Origin: Lawsonella clevelandensis
GTDB taxonomy: Bacteria; Actinomycetota; Actinomycetes; Mycobacteriales; Mycobacteriaceae
Assembly: GCF_001293125.1 (NCBI RefSeq)
Contig: NZ_CP009312.1
Coordinates: 1,463,447 to 1,527,446, forward strand
DNA: 64,000 nt
Direction: 5' to 3'
Below the pieces are notes generated by a model, which was not told the origin of the DNA, ran no database searches, and saw nothing but the letters and a program-made list of their open reading frames with translations. Positions 44,459 to 53,529 of the stretch are shown here, in pieces; the stretch's first letter is position 1; every line of letters starts with the position of its first letter. Made by a program: the position numbers and the translations under genes.

Positions 44459-46144
44459 TTAGTAGCGGGCGAGTTCGGCCACCTGGGGGGTGAGGGAGAT
44501 TCCGGGAACGAGCGGGTTGAGCAGAGTCATGGCGTCGGAGGTGACGGTCATGTACATCGTGTGGATGCGCTCACCGCGCAGATAACCTTTCACAAAGGCA
44601 GCCAATGCGGGGTTGCTGCGCTGTGCCTTCCAGACTGCGAAGGGCAGTTCGAAGGCGATGGCGTAGCGGCGTGGCTGTTGAGTCACCCCGTAGGAGTGTG
44701 CGAAGAGTTCTTGGCTGGCCATTGTCCCTAGCCGCCCGTAGACCGTGTGCATGGTGATGGGGTAGCTCTTCCCACCGACTGTGAGAGTGACCGGCTGATG
44801 CGGGGATTGGTAGGCGAAGTGAGGAACGGTGAGGGAGGCATCGGCGGACAGCTTACCCCGGTAGTTCAACGGGGAAGCGGGGGCGAGAGTGTCCATGGTC
44901 CGATCCCGTGGGCTGTTCTCAAGTAGTGTGCCACGGAGCGGAAGCCCGGTGGGGACAAAGGTCCAGTGGCGATCGTTGAGCATCTTCTTCCAGTAGCCGG
45001 TGACTCCGTTCTTACGCCCCTCGACCTTGAGGAGGCGTTGTGAGGAGCCTACCGCCACAGATTCCACCGAGAGTCGGTCGGTGATCTCACCGGGGATCTT
45101 CGGTTGCTGAGTCCAGTCGGGGACGGGGACGCGGATTTTCGGGCTAGTGGGGTTGAGTCGCTGGTCGAACCAGTTCGCTGCCTCGTGACGGGAGGTGTCT
45201 TTGGTGAAGGTGTAGCGGAACTGTGCGGGGTCGCCACCGGAGTAGTCGTAGTCCCACATGCGGGTGTAGAGGTCGCCATACTTGTTGGTGATGAGGGCGA
45301 CGGAGCCTGAGGCGGAAACAGATTGGGCGATGAAACGGGACTGCACGGGGGTGCCCCATTCGTAGCTGTAGTCGTTGGGAAGCCACGGGTCGTGTGAGAA
45401 GAGGTGGCGGCCGTCGGGGCTGAGCTCCAGAAGCTGGGTGCAGCCGGCTAGGGAGATGTGGTGGGTCACCCCGTCTTTGTCGGTGTAGTACTTGTCGTCA
45501 TCAATATTGATGATGGAGAGGGACCATTGGCCGGGGTGGGTGTTGGCCATTTGGAAACCATCTTCAGCGCGGAGGAGGCTGCCCCAGGCTGTCTTCCAGT
45601 ACCATTCTGCGGTGTCTTCTTGGGCCTCAAACATGGTGTAGACCCAGCCGTTTCTGTCGAGCGCGACGAGTTCTTCAGCGTCCATGGAGACCCCGATGAG
45701 CTGGCCGCGCAGGCAGCTAGGCATGGGGGCGAGGCGCCATGCTTGTGTACTGTGGCGGGGGCGGGTGTAGAGCTGCCCGTCTTTCAGGGTGATCTCCCAC
45801 TTGCGGTTGTAGGAGCTGGTGTTGTCGCGCATGTCGACGCGAGTGGGGAGCCCAGCGACGCGAGCGAGGGGGAGCTTGTCGAAATCTTGAGCGTTGGTTG
45901 CTGCGGGTTCGTTATCGTGCACAGGGACGCAGCTGAGCGGGGCGCCCTTGCGTGCTGGGCGGGGCGGTTGGCCGGGCCAGTCGGGGTATGCGGCGTGCTG
46001 TGTGGCGGTAGCGTTAAGGGCGGTGTCGGGGGGAGTGCCGACGAGGGGGGTGGGAGCAGCGGTGGCTAGTGGAGAGGCCAGGAGGGAAACGCCCAGAGAG
46101 AGGACGGAGACAGCGGCAAGTGAGCCGGTGCGAAAGGGTTGCAT
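44459..46144 (-). CDS. Unrecognised secreted protein, paralogue of 42535-44145
   Basis: This 561-residue protein starts at 46144 after GGGAGAATCTC; the open frame runs 34 codons further without support. A signal peptide (MQPFRTGSLAAVSVLSLG to LATAAP) is cut at about residue 30. A Pro/Ala-rich linker precedes the shared domain: LPTRVDMRDNTSSYNRKWE, LIGVSMDAEELVALDRNGWVYTM, ANTHPGQWSLSI, ITNKYGDLYTRMWD, GGDPAQFRYTF, KIPGEITDRLSV. The pattern of short Trp-ended strands suggests a propeller. No catalytic motif was seen. It may be a surface or host-interacting protein; I cannot name a family. Confidence 0.72.
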   Translation of the reverse strand: MQPFRTGSLAAVSVLSLGVSLLASPLATAAPTPLVGTPPDTALNATATQHAAYPDWPGQPPRPARKGAPLSCVPVHDNEPAATNAQDFDKLPLARVAGLPTRVDMRDNTSSYNRKWEITLKDGQLYTRPRHSTQAWRLAPMPSCLRGQLIGVSMDAEELVALDRNGWVYTMFEAQEDTAEWYWKTAWGSLLRAEDGFQMANTHPGQWSLSIINIDDDKYYTDKDGVTHHISLAGCTQLLELSPDGRHLFSHDPWLPNDYSYEWGTPVQSRFIAQSVSASGSVALITNKYGDLYTRMWDYDYSGGDPAQFRYTFTKDTSRHEAANWFDQRLNPTSPKIRVPVPDWTQQPKIPGEITDRLSVESVAVGSSQRLLKVEGRKNGVTGYWKKMLNDRHWTFVPTGLPLRGTLLENSPRDRTMDTLAPASPLNYRGKLSADASLTVPHFAYQSPHQPVTLTVGGKSYPITMHTVYGRLGTMASQELFAHSYGVTQQPRRYAIAFELPFAVWKAQRSNPALAAFVKGYLRGERIHTMYMTVTSDAMTLLNPLVPGISLTPQVAELARY

Positions 46145-46244
46145 GAGATTCTCCCAAAGTCCGTTGCGGTTTATGAAATTGTGTAAAAACACTCTATCGC
46201 CCCCATCGTTCTCTCTTTTGGTCTGCTTTCCTAGCGCGGTAGCC

Positions 46245-46263
46245 ACACTGTTGCCTTACCTAA
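46245..46263. promoter_or_regulatory. Weak DtxR/IdeR-like half-box
   Basis: Read on the minus strand this is TTAGGTAAGGCAACAGTGT, which matches 12 of 19 positions of the DtxR/IdeR consensus, with a perfect left half and a poor right half. It lies between the secreted paralogue gene and pabABC. Iron control is only a possibility. Confidence 0.2.
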
Positions 46264-46377
46264 CAAAGTGGGTGCACACCGCAGGCGTAGCCGGGGCACC
46301 AGGGTGCCTAATACTGATGCGGCGGAGGTTGGCTTGGATGTCTCTGGGGTGTGTTGGGGGGAAGGAGAACCCTGGCT

Positions 46378-49002
46378 ATGGTTCAGGCTAAGGTTAAGGG
46401 CGTGCGCATCCTGCTTGTGGATCATCATGATTCCTACACACACATTCTGGGGCACCTCTTGTACCGTGCTGGCCAGCAGTTGGGCTATGCGGTGGAGGTG
46501 GATATTGTTCCCCATGATTGCCCATCGTGGCAGGCTGGGAGAAGGGACGAGGTATCCCGCTATCAATTGGTGGTGCTTTCTCCGGGACCAGGGAACCCGC
46601 TGGTAGCAAAGGATGTGGGGGTCTCCGGGGAGATCTTGCAGGAACCGGTTCCACTGTGGGGTGTCTGCTTAGGGCATCAGCTGATGGCGGTGTCACAGGG
46701 GGCCCGTTTGCGTCGTGACCATGCACCGCACCATGGGGTGGTGTCGCAGGTTCGTCACCATGGTGACGGTATCTGGGAGGGCGTGATACCCCCGGCGCAG
46801 GTGGTACGTTATCACTCGTTAGCGGTGGAGGAGCCGCTTCCGGAAGGGGTAGAGGCAACATCCTGGGCAGAGGACGGCACTGTGATGTCGCTACAGTACG
46901 AGTCCGCTGGGGCACCGCGCTGGGGAGTACAGTTTCATCCAGAGTCCATAGATTCCACCTGCGGGCTGCAGGTGGCGATTAATGTGTTGAGGCTAGCCCA
47001 CGAGTGGTGGGCGGCGCGGCGTGCGGCAGTGGCGGCTTCCACGCCGGTGGTAGAGGGGGTCACCGCGGTGCAGCTGGCTGAGGTGCTGCGGTGCGCGCTG
47101 CTAGCGGGGGAAAGTTTCCGCTGGCTGGATGACAGTTTGGGGGAGACGACGAGCCTTTTGGCGATTTGTGGTGAGTCCGGCGGTGTGCCTACCGTCACCC
47201 CAACGACTCCGCCGTACCCCTATTCTGGATGGATCGGGGTGCTGCCTTATGAAGAGGATGGCGCAGATTTCGCCCATACGCGTGTGGTGGCATGGGGAAG
47301 CGGTACTCGTTGGCAGCTGGCGGGGGAGGATGCGGAGCGTGTCGCAGCACTAGGGGAATGTGCTGCCGCGTGTCGTGTCGGTGCGGAGGAGGCGGAAGTG
47401 TCGGGCGGGGGGAGAGATGCTGAGACTGCCGAGCTAGCGTCTACGATCGGCGCCCTCGCGCTCAGTCCAGGGCGTTACCATCGCTCGTTCGCACACTGTC
47501 AGGACGTGTTGTCCCGCGGGGAGAGCTATGAGGTGTGTCTGACGGATGTGCTGCGGCTGCCACGTCGACTTACCCGCGACCCGTGGGAGGCCTATCTGCA
47601 TTTACGCCGCACCTGCCCAACGTCTTTTGGGGCGTTTATGGAACTGGCGGGTGGCCCCGTGGAGGCGATTGTCTCTGCCTCTCCCGAACTTTTTTTGCAG
47701 GTTAGTGGGGACGGCACCGTCACTACCCGACCGATGAAGGGAACGGCGGCGCGGTGTCTCACAGACCCGGTGCGGGATCGTGAGTGTGCGCTTCACCTGC
47801 AGCAGGATCCCAAGACGCGGGCGGAAAACCTCATGGTTATTGATATGGCTCGCAGTGATGTGGCGCGAGTGTGCCAACCGGGTACCGTCACCGTTCCAAA
47901 GGATAGGGTGGTGGAGAGCTACCGCACCGTACACCAGTTGGTGACGGAAGTGACGGGCCGGCTCCGCCCCGAGTGTAGCGCTATGGAGGCGATTCGGGCG
48001 TGTTTCCCGCCCGCGAGTATGACGGGCGCACCGAAGGAACGGACTGTCCAGCTGCTCCGGGACATTGAGATGCAGCCACGCGGAATCTATTCCGGCAGTT
48101 TAGGTTTCCTCGGGGACGACGGGTCTGCTTCACTGTCTGTGGTGATCCGTTCCGCCTGGTTCACGCGTGCGGGGGAGGTCTTCGTGGGGGCGGGTGGCGC
48201 CATCACTGCAGAGTCGTCCTGCGCCGACGAGTATGCGGAGATGCTGCATAAGGCCAGCTATGTGGTGGGATCGGTGCTTGATCCGGCAGCATGGACTCCA
48301 CGAGTAGTGGATTCGTTTTTCCTGCGCGATGGCGCCTATGCCCAACAATGTAGCAATGGTCCCAGGAGCATTCGACGAGACAGCGGGAGTGGTGGAGATA
48401 CCCGTGCCCGAGAGCTCCACCAGCAGCGCTTCGTGGCGGGTGTGCGGGATCTCTATGGCCCCACCGCAGCAGCAAACGCCGCGGAGTTCTATGAGCAGTG
48501 TTGCGCCGCGCTTCCTTCCACTGGTGAGTATTTTCCGCAAATCTGTTGGGAGGAAACGGGTGGTAGTGCTCAACTGACTCGCCCATGTCCACCCCGGTAC
48601 ACCCACATCGTGGGCCTTATCGGGAGTGCAGCCTGTTTCACCGACGGATATGCGAAGCTGGTCCTTCCGCGTATCAAGGGGCCCGATATGCCGGCCTACG
48701 GAAAGCTACGCGCCCTCGCCACAGAGCAGGGCGCCCAGGAAGTGGTGCTGGTTGACCGGTGGGGAATGGTGCGGGAGGGAAGCCATTCGGCCATTCTCTG
48801 GTGGGACGGCGACACCCTCTGCGGGCCACCGCATGATGCGGTGATGCCATCCACAATGCGTCTGCTCGTGGAAGAGGAGGCGCGCGCCCAAGGTTATGCG
48901 GTGGAGGAACGCTGGTTGGCGGCGACGGAGCTACCCCGCTACCAGGTGTGGTCTGTTAATGCGCTACATGGGGTGCGCGAAATCGACCGTTGGGTGGAGT
49001 GA
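46378..49002 (+). CDS. pabABC: Fused aminodeoxychorismate synthase and lyase (PabA-PabB-PabC)
   Basis: This 874-residue protein starts at 46378 after GAAGGAGAACCCTGGCT. Residues ~1-205 are a glutamine amidotransferase with PGPGNPL, catalytic Cys in GVCLGHQLM and FHPESI. Residues ~300-600 are a chorismate enzyme with the PabB-specific lysine in RPMKGTAAR (TrpE has Ala), CFPPASMTGAPKE and IYSGSLG. Residues ~650-874 are a class IV PLP-enzyme domain with the lysine in PRIKGPDMPAYGKLRA, VVLVDRWGMVREGSHSAI and the WSVNALHGVREI end of PabC. The whole path from chorismate to p-aminobenzoate for folate would be in one chain. Three-part fusions are uncommon. Confidence 0.85.
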   Translation: MVQAKVKGVRILLVDHHDSYTHILGHLLYRAGQQLGYAVEVDIVPHDCPSWQAGRRDEVSRYQLVVLSPGPGNPLVAKDVGVSGEILQEPVPLWGVCLGHQLMAVSQGARLRRDHAPHHGVVSQVRHHGDGIWEGVIPPAQVVRYHSLAVEEPLPEGVEATSWAEDGTVMSLQYESAGAPRWGVQFHPESIDSTCGLQVAINVLRLAHEWWAARRAAVAASTPVVEGVTAVQLAEVLRCALLAGESFRWLDDSLGETTSLLAICGESGGVPTVTPTTPPYPYSGWIGVLPYEEDGADFAHTRVVAWGSGTRWQLAGEDAERVAALGECAAACRVGAEEAEVSGGGRDAETAELASTIGALALSPGRYHRSFAHCQDVLSRGESYEVCLTDVLRLPRRLTRDPWEAYLHLRRTCPTSFGAFMELAGGPVEAIVSASPELFLQVSGDGTVTTRPMKGTAARCLTDPVRDRECALHLQQDPKTRAENLMVIDMARSDVARVCQPGTVTVPKDRVVESYRTVHQLVTEVTGRLRPECSAMEAIRACFPPASMTGAPKERTVQLLRDIEMQPRGIYSGSLGFLGDDGSASLSVVIRSAWFTRAGEVFVGAGGAITAESSCADEYAEMLHKASYVVGSVLDPAAWTPRVVDSFFLRDGAYAQQCSNGPRSIRRDSGSGGDTRARELHQQRFVAGVRDLYGPTAAANAAEFYEQCCAALPSTGEYFPQICWEETGGSAQLTRPCPPRYTHIVGLIGSAACFTDGYAKLVLPRIKGPDMPAYGKLRALATEQGAQEVVLVDRWGMVREGSHSAILWWDGDTLCGPPHDAVMPSTMRLLVEEEARAQGYAVEERWLAATELPRYQVWSVNALHGVREIDRWVE

Positions 49003-49041
49003 AGTAGCTAGTGAACAGGTAAGCGAGGCGAGGTGGAGGGT

Positions 49042-49896
49042 TTAGCCGCGCGGCGGGAGCTCGCCCAAGTTGATTGCGCGCAACACCTGGTCGTGGAGCA
49101 GAGTGTTAGTGGCGACGGCCTCACCAGTGTGTGGTCCGGGACGCCCATCCAGGGAGCTGAACCGTCCTCCGGCTTCGCGTACCAGAATGTCGAGAGCGGC
49201 GAGATCCCACAGGCATACTTCGGGTTCCGCGGCGACGTCTACCGCACCTTCCGCCAGTAGGCAGTAGGAGAAGAAGTCTCCGTAGCCGCGCATGCGCCAC
49301 GAGTAGTTCATCATATTGATGAAGTTCTCCATGAGGTTCTTGCGCTTCCACCCGATGAGGCTGGAGAAGGAGATGGAAGCGTGGTGCAGTTCACTCACTT
49401 CGGAGACGTGAATCTGTTTGGCGGGGGAATTGGCAGAACAGCGGTAGGCGCCGGCGTCTTCTGCTGCCCACCAGCGTCGCTGTAGGGCGGGGGCGGAGAT
49501 CACACACATTCGGGGGACTCCATCCACCATGAGGGCGATGAGAGTGGCCCAGGTGGGGACGTGGCGGACGAAGTTTTTCGTACCATCGATAGGGTCGATG
49601 ACCCACTGCCGACCGACGTATTCGGTGTCACCCCCGAACTCTTCCCCCACAATGTCATCTGCGGGGCAGTGGTCATTGAGATAGGTGCGGATGGCGCGTT
49701 CGACGGCAAGGTCGGCGTCGGAGACTGGGGTGAGGTCCGGTTTGGCGTTCACTTTAAGGTTTTCCGCCTCGAAGCGGTCCATGGTGATGGCGTCGGCAAT
49801 GTTCGCCAGCTTCCACGCAACACGCAGGTCGTCCTGGTACTCGCCTTCCAAACCAGGAAGGGTGTCGACGGCGGGTGGGTAGGCGTTCACTGCCAC
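49042..49896 (-). CDS. hisN: Histidinol-phosphatase, inositol-monophosphatase family
   Basis: This 284-residue enzyme has the metal site GEEFGG, the [25 protein letters not shown] signature and the late [17 protein letters not shown] with the second metal Asp. This pattern matches actinobacterial HisN (Rv3137-type), which removes phosphate from histidinol phosphate in histidine synthesis. The nearest relatives also include general inositol monophosphatases, so the substrate is by similarity. A second family member lies 98 bases upstream on the same strand. Confidence 0.85.
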   Translation of the reverse strand: MAVNAYPPAVDTLPGLEGEYQDDLRVAWKLANIADAITMDRFEAENLKVNAKPDLTPVSDADLAVERAIRTYLNDHCPADDIVGEEFGGDTEYVGRQWVIDPIDGTKNFVRHVPTWATLIALMVDGVPRMCVISAPALQRRWWAAEDAGAYRCSANSPAKQIHVSEVSELHHASISFSSLIGWKRKNLMENFINMMNYSWRMRGYGDFFSYCLLAEGAVDVAAEPEVCLWDLAALDILVREAGGRFSSLDGRPGPHTGEAVATNTLLHDQVLRAINLGELPPRG

Positions 49897-49994
49897 CTTC
49901 TCCTCTGTTACGGCTCGGGGAAGTCTTTTGCCCCGATGCAGCTCGCACGGTTTCTTACGGCTAGCCTACCCCAGTCGTTGGAGGATACTGGGGC

Positions 49995-50837
49995 TTAGTC
50001 GCCACGAAGTGCCGCAGCTGCTTCCTCAACGAGGTGTGGTGCGCCGGCCAATGTCCATATTTCTCCGGCAGCGTCAACATCCTGTATGTCTCCACCGACT
50101 CCGAGGACGAGGGCAGCGCCGGGCAGGCGGTCCCAGTCGGGGAGGCGGTGTTGCATCCACAGGTCGGTGTCGCCTTCGGCAACGGAGGCGAGGTCAACAG
50201 AGGCGGAGCCCATCATGCGGTAGGTGGCGGAGCGGCCAATAACCCGCAGGAAAGCAGCGTAAATGTCGGGGTTGTGGTGGAAGGTGGGGTGTAGGTAGGT
50301 GTTGATGCAGGCGGCTGCCAGGCTGTCTCGGTGGGGGCGACCGGCTTCGCCAAAGTGGGGGAGGGGTTGTCCATTACGGGTGGTGGGGATGTTGGGGCCG
50401 CCCACCCAGAGAGTGTGGGTACAGGGTTGGTAGACAGCGCCTGCGGTGACGTTTGTGGAGGGGGAGAGGTAGCGTTCGCGGTTGCTGAGCCGTACTGGGT
50501 CGGTGGGGTCCTGTTCGGTGAAGGCGATGGCCGAGCACCAATACTCAAAGTTGTTGGCGAAGTTGTAGGTGCCGTCAACGGGGTCGATGGTCCAGCGGGT
50601 GCCACTGGTACCGAGGTGGGCGGTGCCTTCTTCACCGAATACAGCATCGGTGGGGCGTTGGTTGTGGAGAGTGGTGACGACGTAGTCTTCCGCAGCCCGG
50701 TCGGCTTGGGTGACGACGTCGGAGATGGAGGTTTTGGTGTCGATGGTGAGGCCGCGTTCGCGGAGAGAGAGGGAGAGGTTTCCGGCGGTGTGGACGAGGT
50801 GTGCGGCGAGGTGGAGATTGTCTGTCGTCGTATTCAC
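49995..50837 (-). CDS. Inositol-monophosphatase-family phosphatase
   Basis: This 280-residue enzyme keeps GEEGTAH, TIDPVDGTYNF and the C-terminal PDWDRLPGAALVLGVGGDI of the Mg-dependent, Li-sensitive phosphatase family. It differs from its neighbour hisN in the region after DGT (Tyr-Asn-Phe-Ala rather than Lys-Asn-Phe-Val) and lacks the HisN-specific segments. It is likely an inositol phosphate or sugar phosphate phosphatase (SuhB/ImpA-like). In mycolate-forming actinobacteria such enzymes supply inositol for mycothiol and phosphatidylinositol. Confidence 0.82.
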   Translation of the reverse strand: MNTTTDNLHLAAHLVHTAGNLSLSLRERGLTIDTKTSISDVVTQADRAAEDYVVTTLHNQRPTDAVFGEEGTAHLGTSGTRWTIDPVDGTYNFANNFEYWCSAIAFTEQDPTDPVRLSNRERYLSPSTNVTAGAVYQPCTHTLWVGGPNIPTTRNGQPLPHFGEAGRPHRDSLAAACINTYLHPTFHHNPDIYAAFLRVIGRSATYRMMGSASVDLASVAEGDTDLWMQHRLPDWDRLPGAALVLGVGGDIQDVDAAGEIWTLAGAPHLVEEAAAALRGD

Positions 50838-50949
50838 ACTGTCTACGGTAGTGGCGTGCGCGGAGTTTTTCGAGGGTGTCTGGAGGATAGTGGAGGGGGT
50901 TGGCGAGGAGGTGGATAAGCGGATGTGTGGTTCCGTACGAGGGGCGGTG

Positions 50950-52173
50950 CTAGTGGTGGAGTTGAGAGACGAGGGTGACCAGCTCTGTTCGGTTGAGTTT
51001 GCCGTTGCTGCGGTGTGGTAGTTGGGGCAGGTAGATGGCGTCTTTGGGAATGGAGTAGTGGCCGAAGGTGGGTTCGAGCAGGGCGATGATCTCCTCCATT
51101 GTGGGGGGTGGGGTGTCGTCGGTGGGGACGATGACGGCGGTGACGCATTGTCCGAAGTGTGGGTGGGGGAGGCCGATAACGGCGCATTCTTTGACGCCGG
51201 GATGGGTATAGAGGGCGGCTTCTAGGGGTTGGGGGATGACGATGATGCCGCCGCTGTTGATGGCCTCGTCGAGGCGTCCGTCGATGATGAGGCGTCCGTC
51301 GTCATCCCAATGGCCGAGGTCGTGGGTGTGGTACCAGCGTTGGCCGTCGTCGTAGGTCCAGTCGGGGTGTGCGGCTATTCCTACGTAGCCGTCGGCGAGG
51401 GTGGCTCCGCTGATGCTTACCCGGTGAGTGGCGGGATCGATGCGAAACTGGGTGGCGGGTCCGGGGCGGCCGTCGAAGAGTACGCCGCCAGCAACTTCGG
51501 AACTGCCGTAGCCACGTACGATAGTGAGCCCTGCGCGGGTGAGATAGGTGTCGATGTGATCGGGCAGGGGGGCGCCGCCGGAGAGGATGGCGTCGAGGTG
51601 GGAACAGGCAGCGAGGGCGTCTTCTGCGATGCGTCTGGTGGGGAGGTGAGAGGAGTGGAGGTCGTGGTAGAGGGTGTCGAGTTGGCTGGGGACGAGGGAG
51701 GCGTAGTGGCGTCGGGGGGAGGTGGTACTGCCGTCGCGGAGTTCAGCGATGGCAGTGGGGAGATCCGCTAGATGGAAGCCGTTTTCTAGGGGCAGGGTGA
51801 CGGGGTCGTATCCGGCGTGGAGGCTGCGGAGGAGGACTTGCATGCCGATGATGTGGTGGGCGGGGACAGCGAGGAGCCAGCGTCCGGGGCCGCCGAGTGC
51901 TGCGTGGGTGCTGTCGATAGCGGCGCGGAGTGCAGCGGGGGAAAGACGGGCGCCTTTGGGGGTTCCGGTGGTGCCGGAGGTGGCCATAATGAGGGCGCTA
52001 CCGGGGGAGGGTCGGCCGACGAAGTGGTTGTACAGGCGTTCGGCCTCGACCGGGGTGGGGGGTAGAGCGAGGAGCGGAGGGGTGGTGCCGCGAAGGCAGT
52101 CTCGCAGTACCGGGTAGATGGAGGGCATGTGGTCGTGTGGGGGTAGTGGTAATGCTTCGATGAGATGCTGCAC
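50950..52173 (-). CDS. menE: o-Succinylbenzoate-CoA ligase
   Basis: This 407-residue enzyme starts at the GTG at 52173; the MQHLIEALPLPPHDH region then matches corynebacterial MenE starts. The open frame extends to 52242, which would overlap bioF. ANL-family motifs are ALIMATSGTTGTPKGARL (P-loop), RGYGSSEVAGG, YHTHDLG, DGRLDEAINSGG and KLNRTEL with the catalytic Lys. It activates o-succinylbenzoate in menaquinone synthesis in the cytosol. It is divergent from bioF. No other men gene is in the window. Confidence 0.88.
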   Translation of the reverse strand: MQHLIEALPLPPHDHMPSIYPVLRDCLRGTTPPLLALPPTPVEAERLYNHFVGRPSPGSALIMATSGTTGTPKGARLSPAALRAAIDSTHAALGGPGRWLLAVPAHHIIGMQVLLRSLHAGYDPVTLPLENGFHLADLPTAIAELRDGSTTSPRRHYASLVPSQLDTLYHDLHSSHLPTRRIAEDALAACSHLDAILSGGAPLPDHIDTYLTRAGLTIVRGYGSSEVAGGVLFDGRPGPATQFRIDPATHRVSISGATLADGYVGIAAHPDWTYDDGQRWYHTHDLGHWDDDGRLIIDGRLDEAINSGGIIVIPQPLEAALYTHPGVKECAVIGLPHPHFGQCVTAVIVPTDDTPPPTMEEIIALLEPTFGHYSIPKDAIYLPQLPHRSNGKLNRTELVTLVSQLHH

Positions 52174-52220
52174 AGCGTCATTATTGAACACTGTGTAGGA
52201 GAATACAATATGCTCACTAT

Positions 52221-53384
52221 ATGTCCACCCGCAGCAAGGCACTTACCCCATCCCAGCAGAGCGTACTCCATTCCGTGCAGAGCATCTCACGCCCCTCTTC
52301 GGATACCCCTATTGTTCGTCAGGACACGCCACGGCCAGCCACACACTCATTCATTGATCTAGCCAGCAACGACTATCTGGGTCTGGCACGACATCCGCGA
52401 GTACAGGCTGCCGCACATCAGGCAATTGACCAGTGGGGTGTAGGCGCAACAGGCTCTCGGGTAGTGGCCGGTACCGTCCCTCTACACCATCGCTGTGAAA
52501 CAAAAATCGCCGCCTTCCTCGGGTTCCCCGCTGCTCTCCTCTTTTCCTCGGGATACCTTGCTAATCTGGCAGCCGTAACCGCGCTAGTTCCGCCGGGCGC
52601 CACCCTCATCTGCGACACCCGCAACCATGCCAGCCTTATCGACGCCTGTCGCCTCACCACAGCTCCCCGCATTATCTGTGACGTGGCGAACCCGCAGGAA
52701 CTGGCTGCTGCCCTTCATCAGGTGGCTTCCGCAGTCGTCATCTGCGATGTGGTGGACTCCACCGATGGGAGTGTGCTCGACATTCCCGCTATTTACCACA
52801 CCACTCACGTGGCAGGTGCACTGCTCATTGCCGATTTCGCACACGGGCTCGGAGTGCTGGGACCCGATGGTCGAGGCGCACTTCCCGCACTGTGGACAGC
52901 TGGCCAGGCGCCTACAGATCTTGTCATCACCTGCACGCTTTCCAAGGCTCTGGGGAGTCAAGGGGGAGTAGTACTGTGCTCCGCGGAGCAGCGTCAACAT
53001 TTGGTTAATACCGCCCGTCCCTTCATCTTCGATACGGCTCTCGCACCTTCCTGTGCCGCTGCAGCGACTGCCGCAGTGGAGATTGTTGCCCGTGAACCCA
53101 CTCGTGTTGAGGCGCTCCACCAACACATGTCGGCGCTAACAAATGCTCTCGACCTTCCTCCGGTTGCTGCTGGAGTTGTCGCCATCCCGCTGGGTAACCC
53201 CATGCGTGCCAGTGTTGTCCACCGCACAGTACTCTCTGCTGGAGTGGAGGTGGGGTGTTTCCGTCCGCCAAGTGTGCCGTGGCAACGAAGTGGATTGCGG
53301 TTAGGGGGCCGAGCTGACCTCTCTCCTGAACAGCTGGCACGCGCCGTTACCGTGTTGCGAGACGCACTTCAACAGGGGAATTAA
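52221..53384 (+). CDS. bioF: 8-amino-7-oxononanoate synthase
   Basis: This 387-residue PLP enzyme condenses pimeloyl-CoA/ACP with alanine, the first step of the biotin bicycle. Motifs are DLASNDYLGLARHP, GVGATGSRVVAGT, the D-x-A-H of ADFAHGLGVLG and the PLP lysine in CTLSKALGSQGG. The ATG at 52221 has poor ribosome-site spacing. AGGAGA sits ideally for an ATG at 52210 that is out of frame, giving a 50-codon overlapping leader-type frame. No bioA, bioD or bioB is adjacent. A TGAAC-ACT-GTGTA near-dyad in the shared menE/bioF gap recalls the BioQ box only loosely. Confidence 0.9.
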   Translation: MSTRSKALTPSQQSVLHSVQSISRPSSDTPIVRQDTPRPATHSFIDLASNDYLGLARHPRVQAAAHQAIDQWGVGATGSRVVAGTVPLHHRCETKIAAFLGFPAALLFSSGYLANLAAVTALVPPGATLICDTRNHASLIDACRLTTAPRIICDVANPQELAAALHQVASAVVICDVVDSTDGSVLDIPAIYHTTHVAGALLIADFAHGLGVLGPDGRGALPALWTAGQAPTDLVITCTLSKALGSQGGVVLCSAEQRQHLVNTARPFIFDTALAPSCAAAATAAVEIVAREPTRVEALHQHMSALTNALDLPPVAAGVVAIPLGNPMRASVVHRTVLSAGVEVGCFRPPSVPWQRSGLRLGGRADLSPEQLARAVTVLRDALQQGN

Positions 53385-53529
53385 TAATTATTGCCAAAGT
53401 TTCCGGTATTTATCCGGATTATTGTTAGAAACGTAGCGTCCAGCCTGCGCAAATGCTGATGGCTCCGAAGTTGTCCAAAATGCCAACCGTGTCTTGGGAG
53501 CGGAATAAATCCGCCTTTACTATGTCGGC

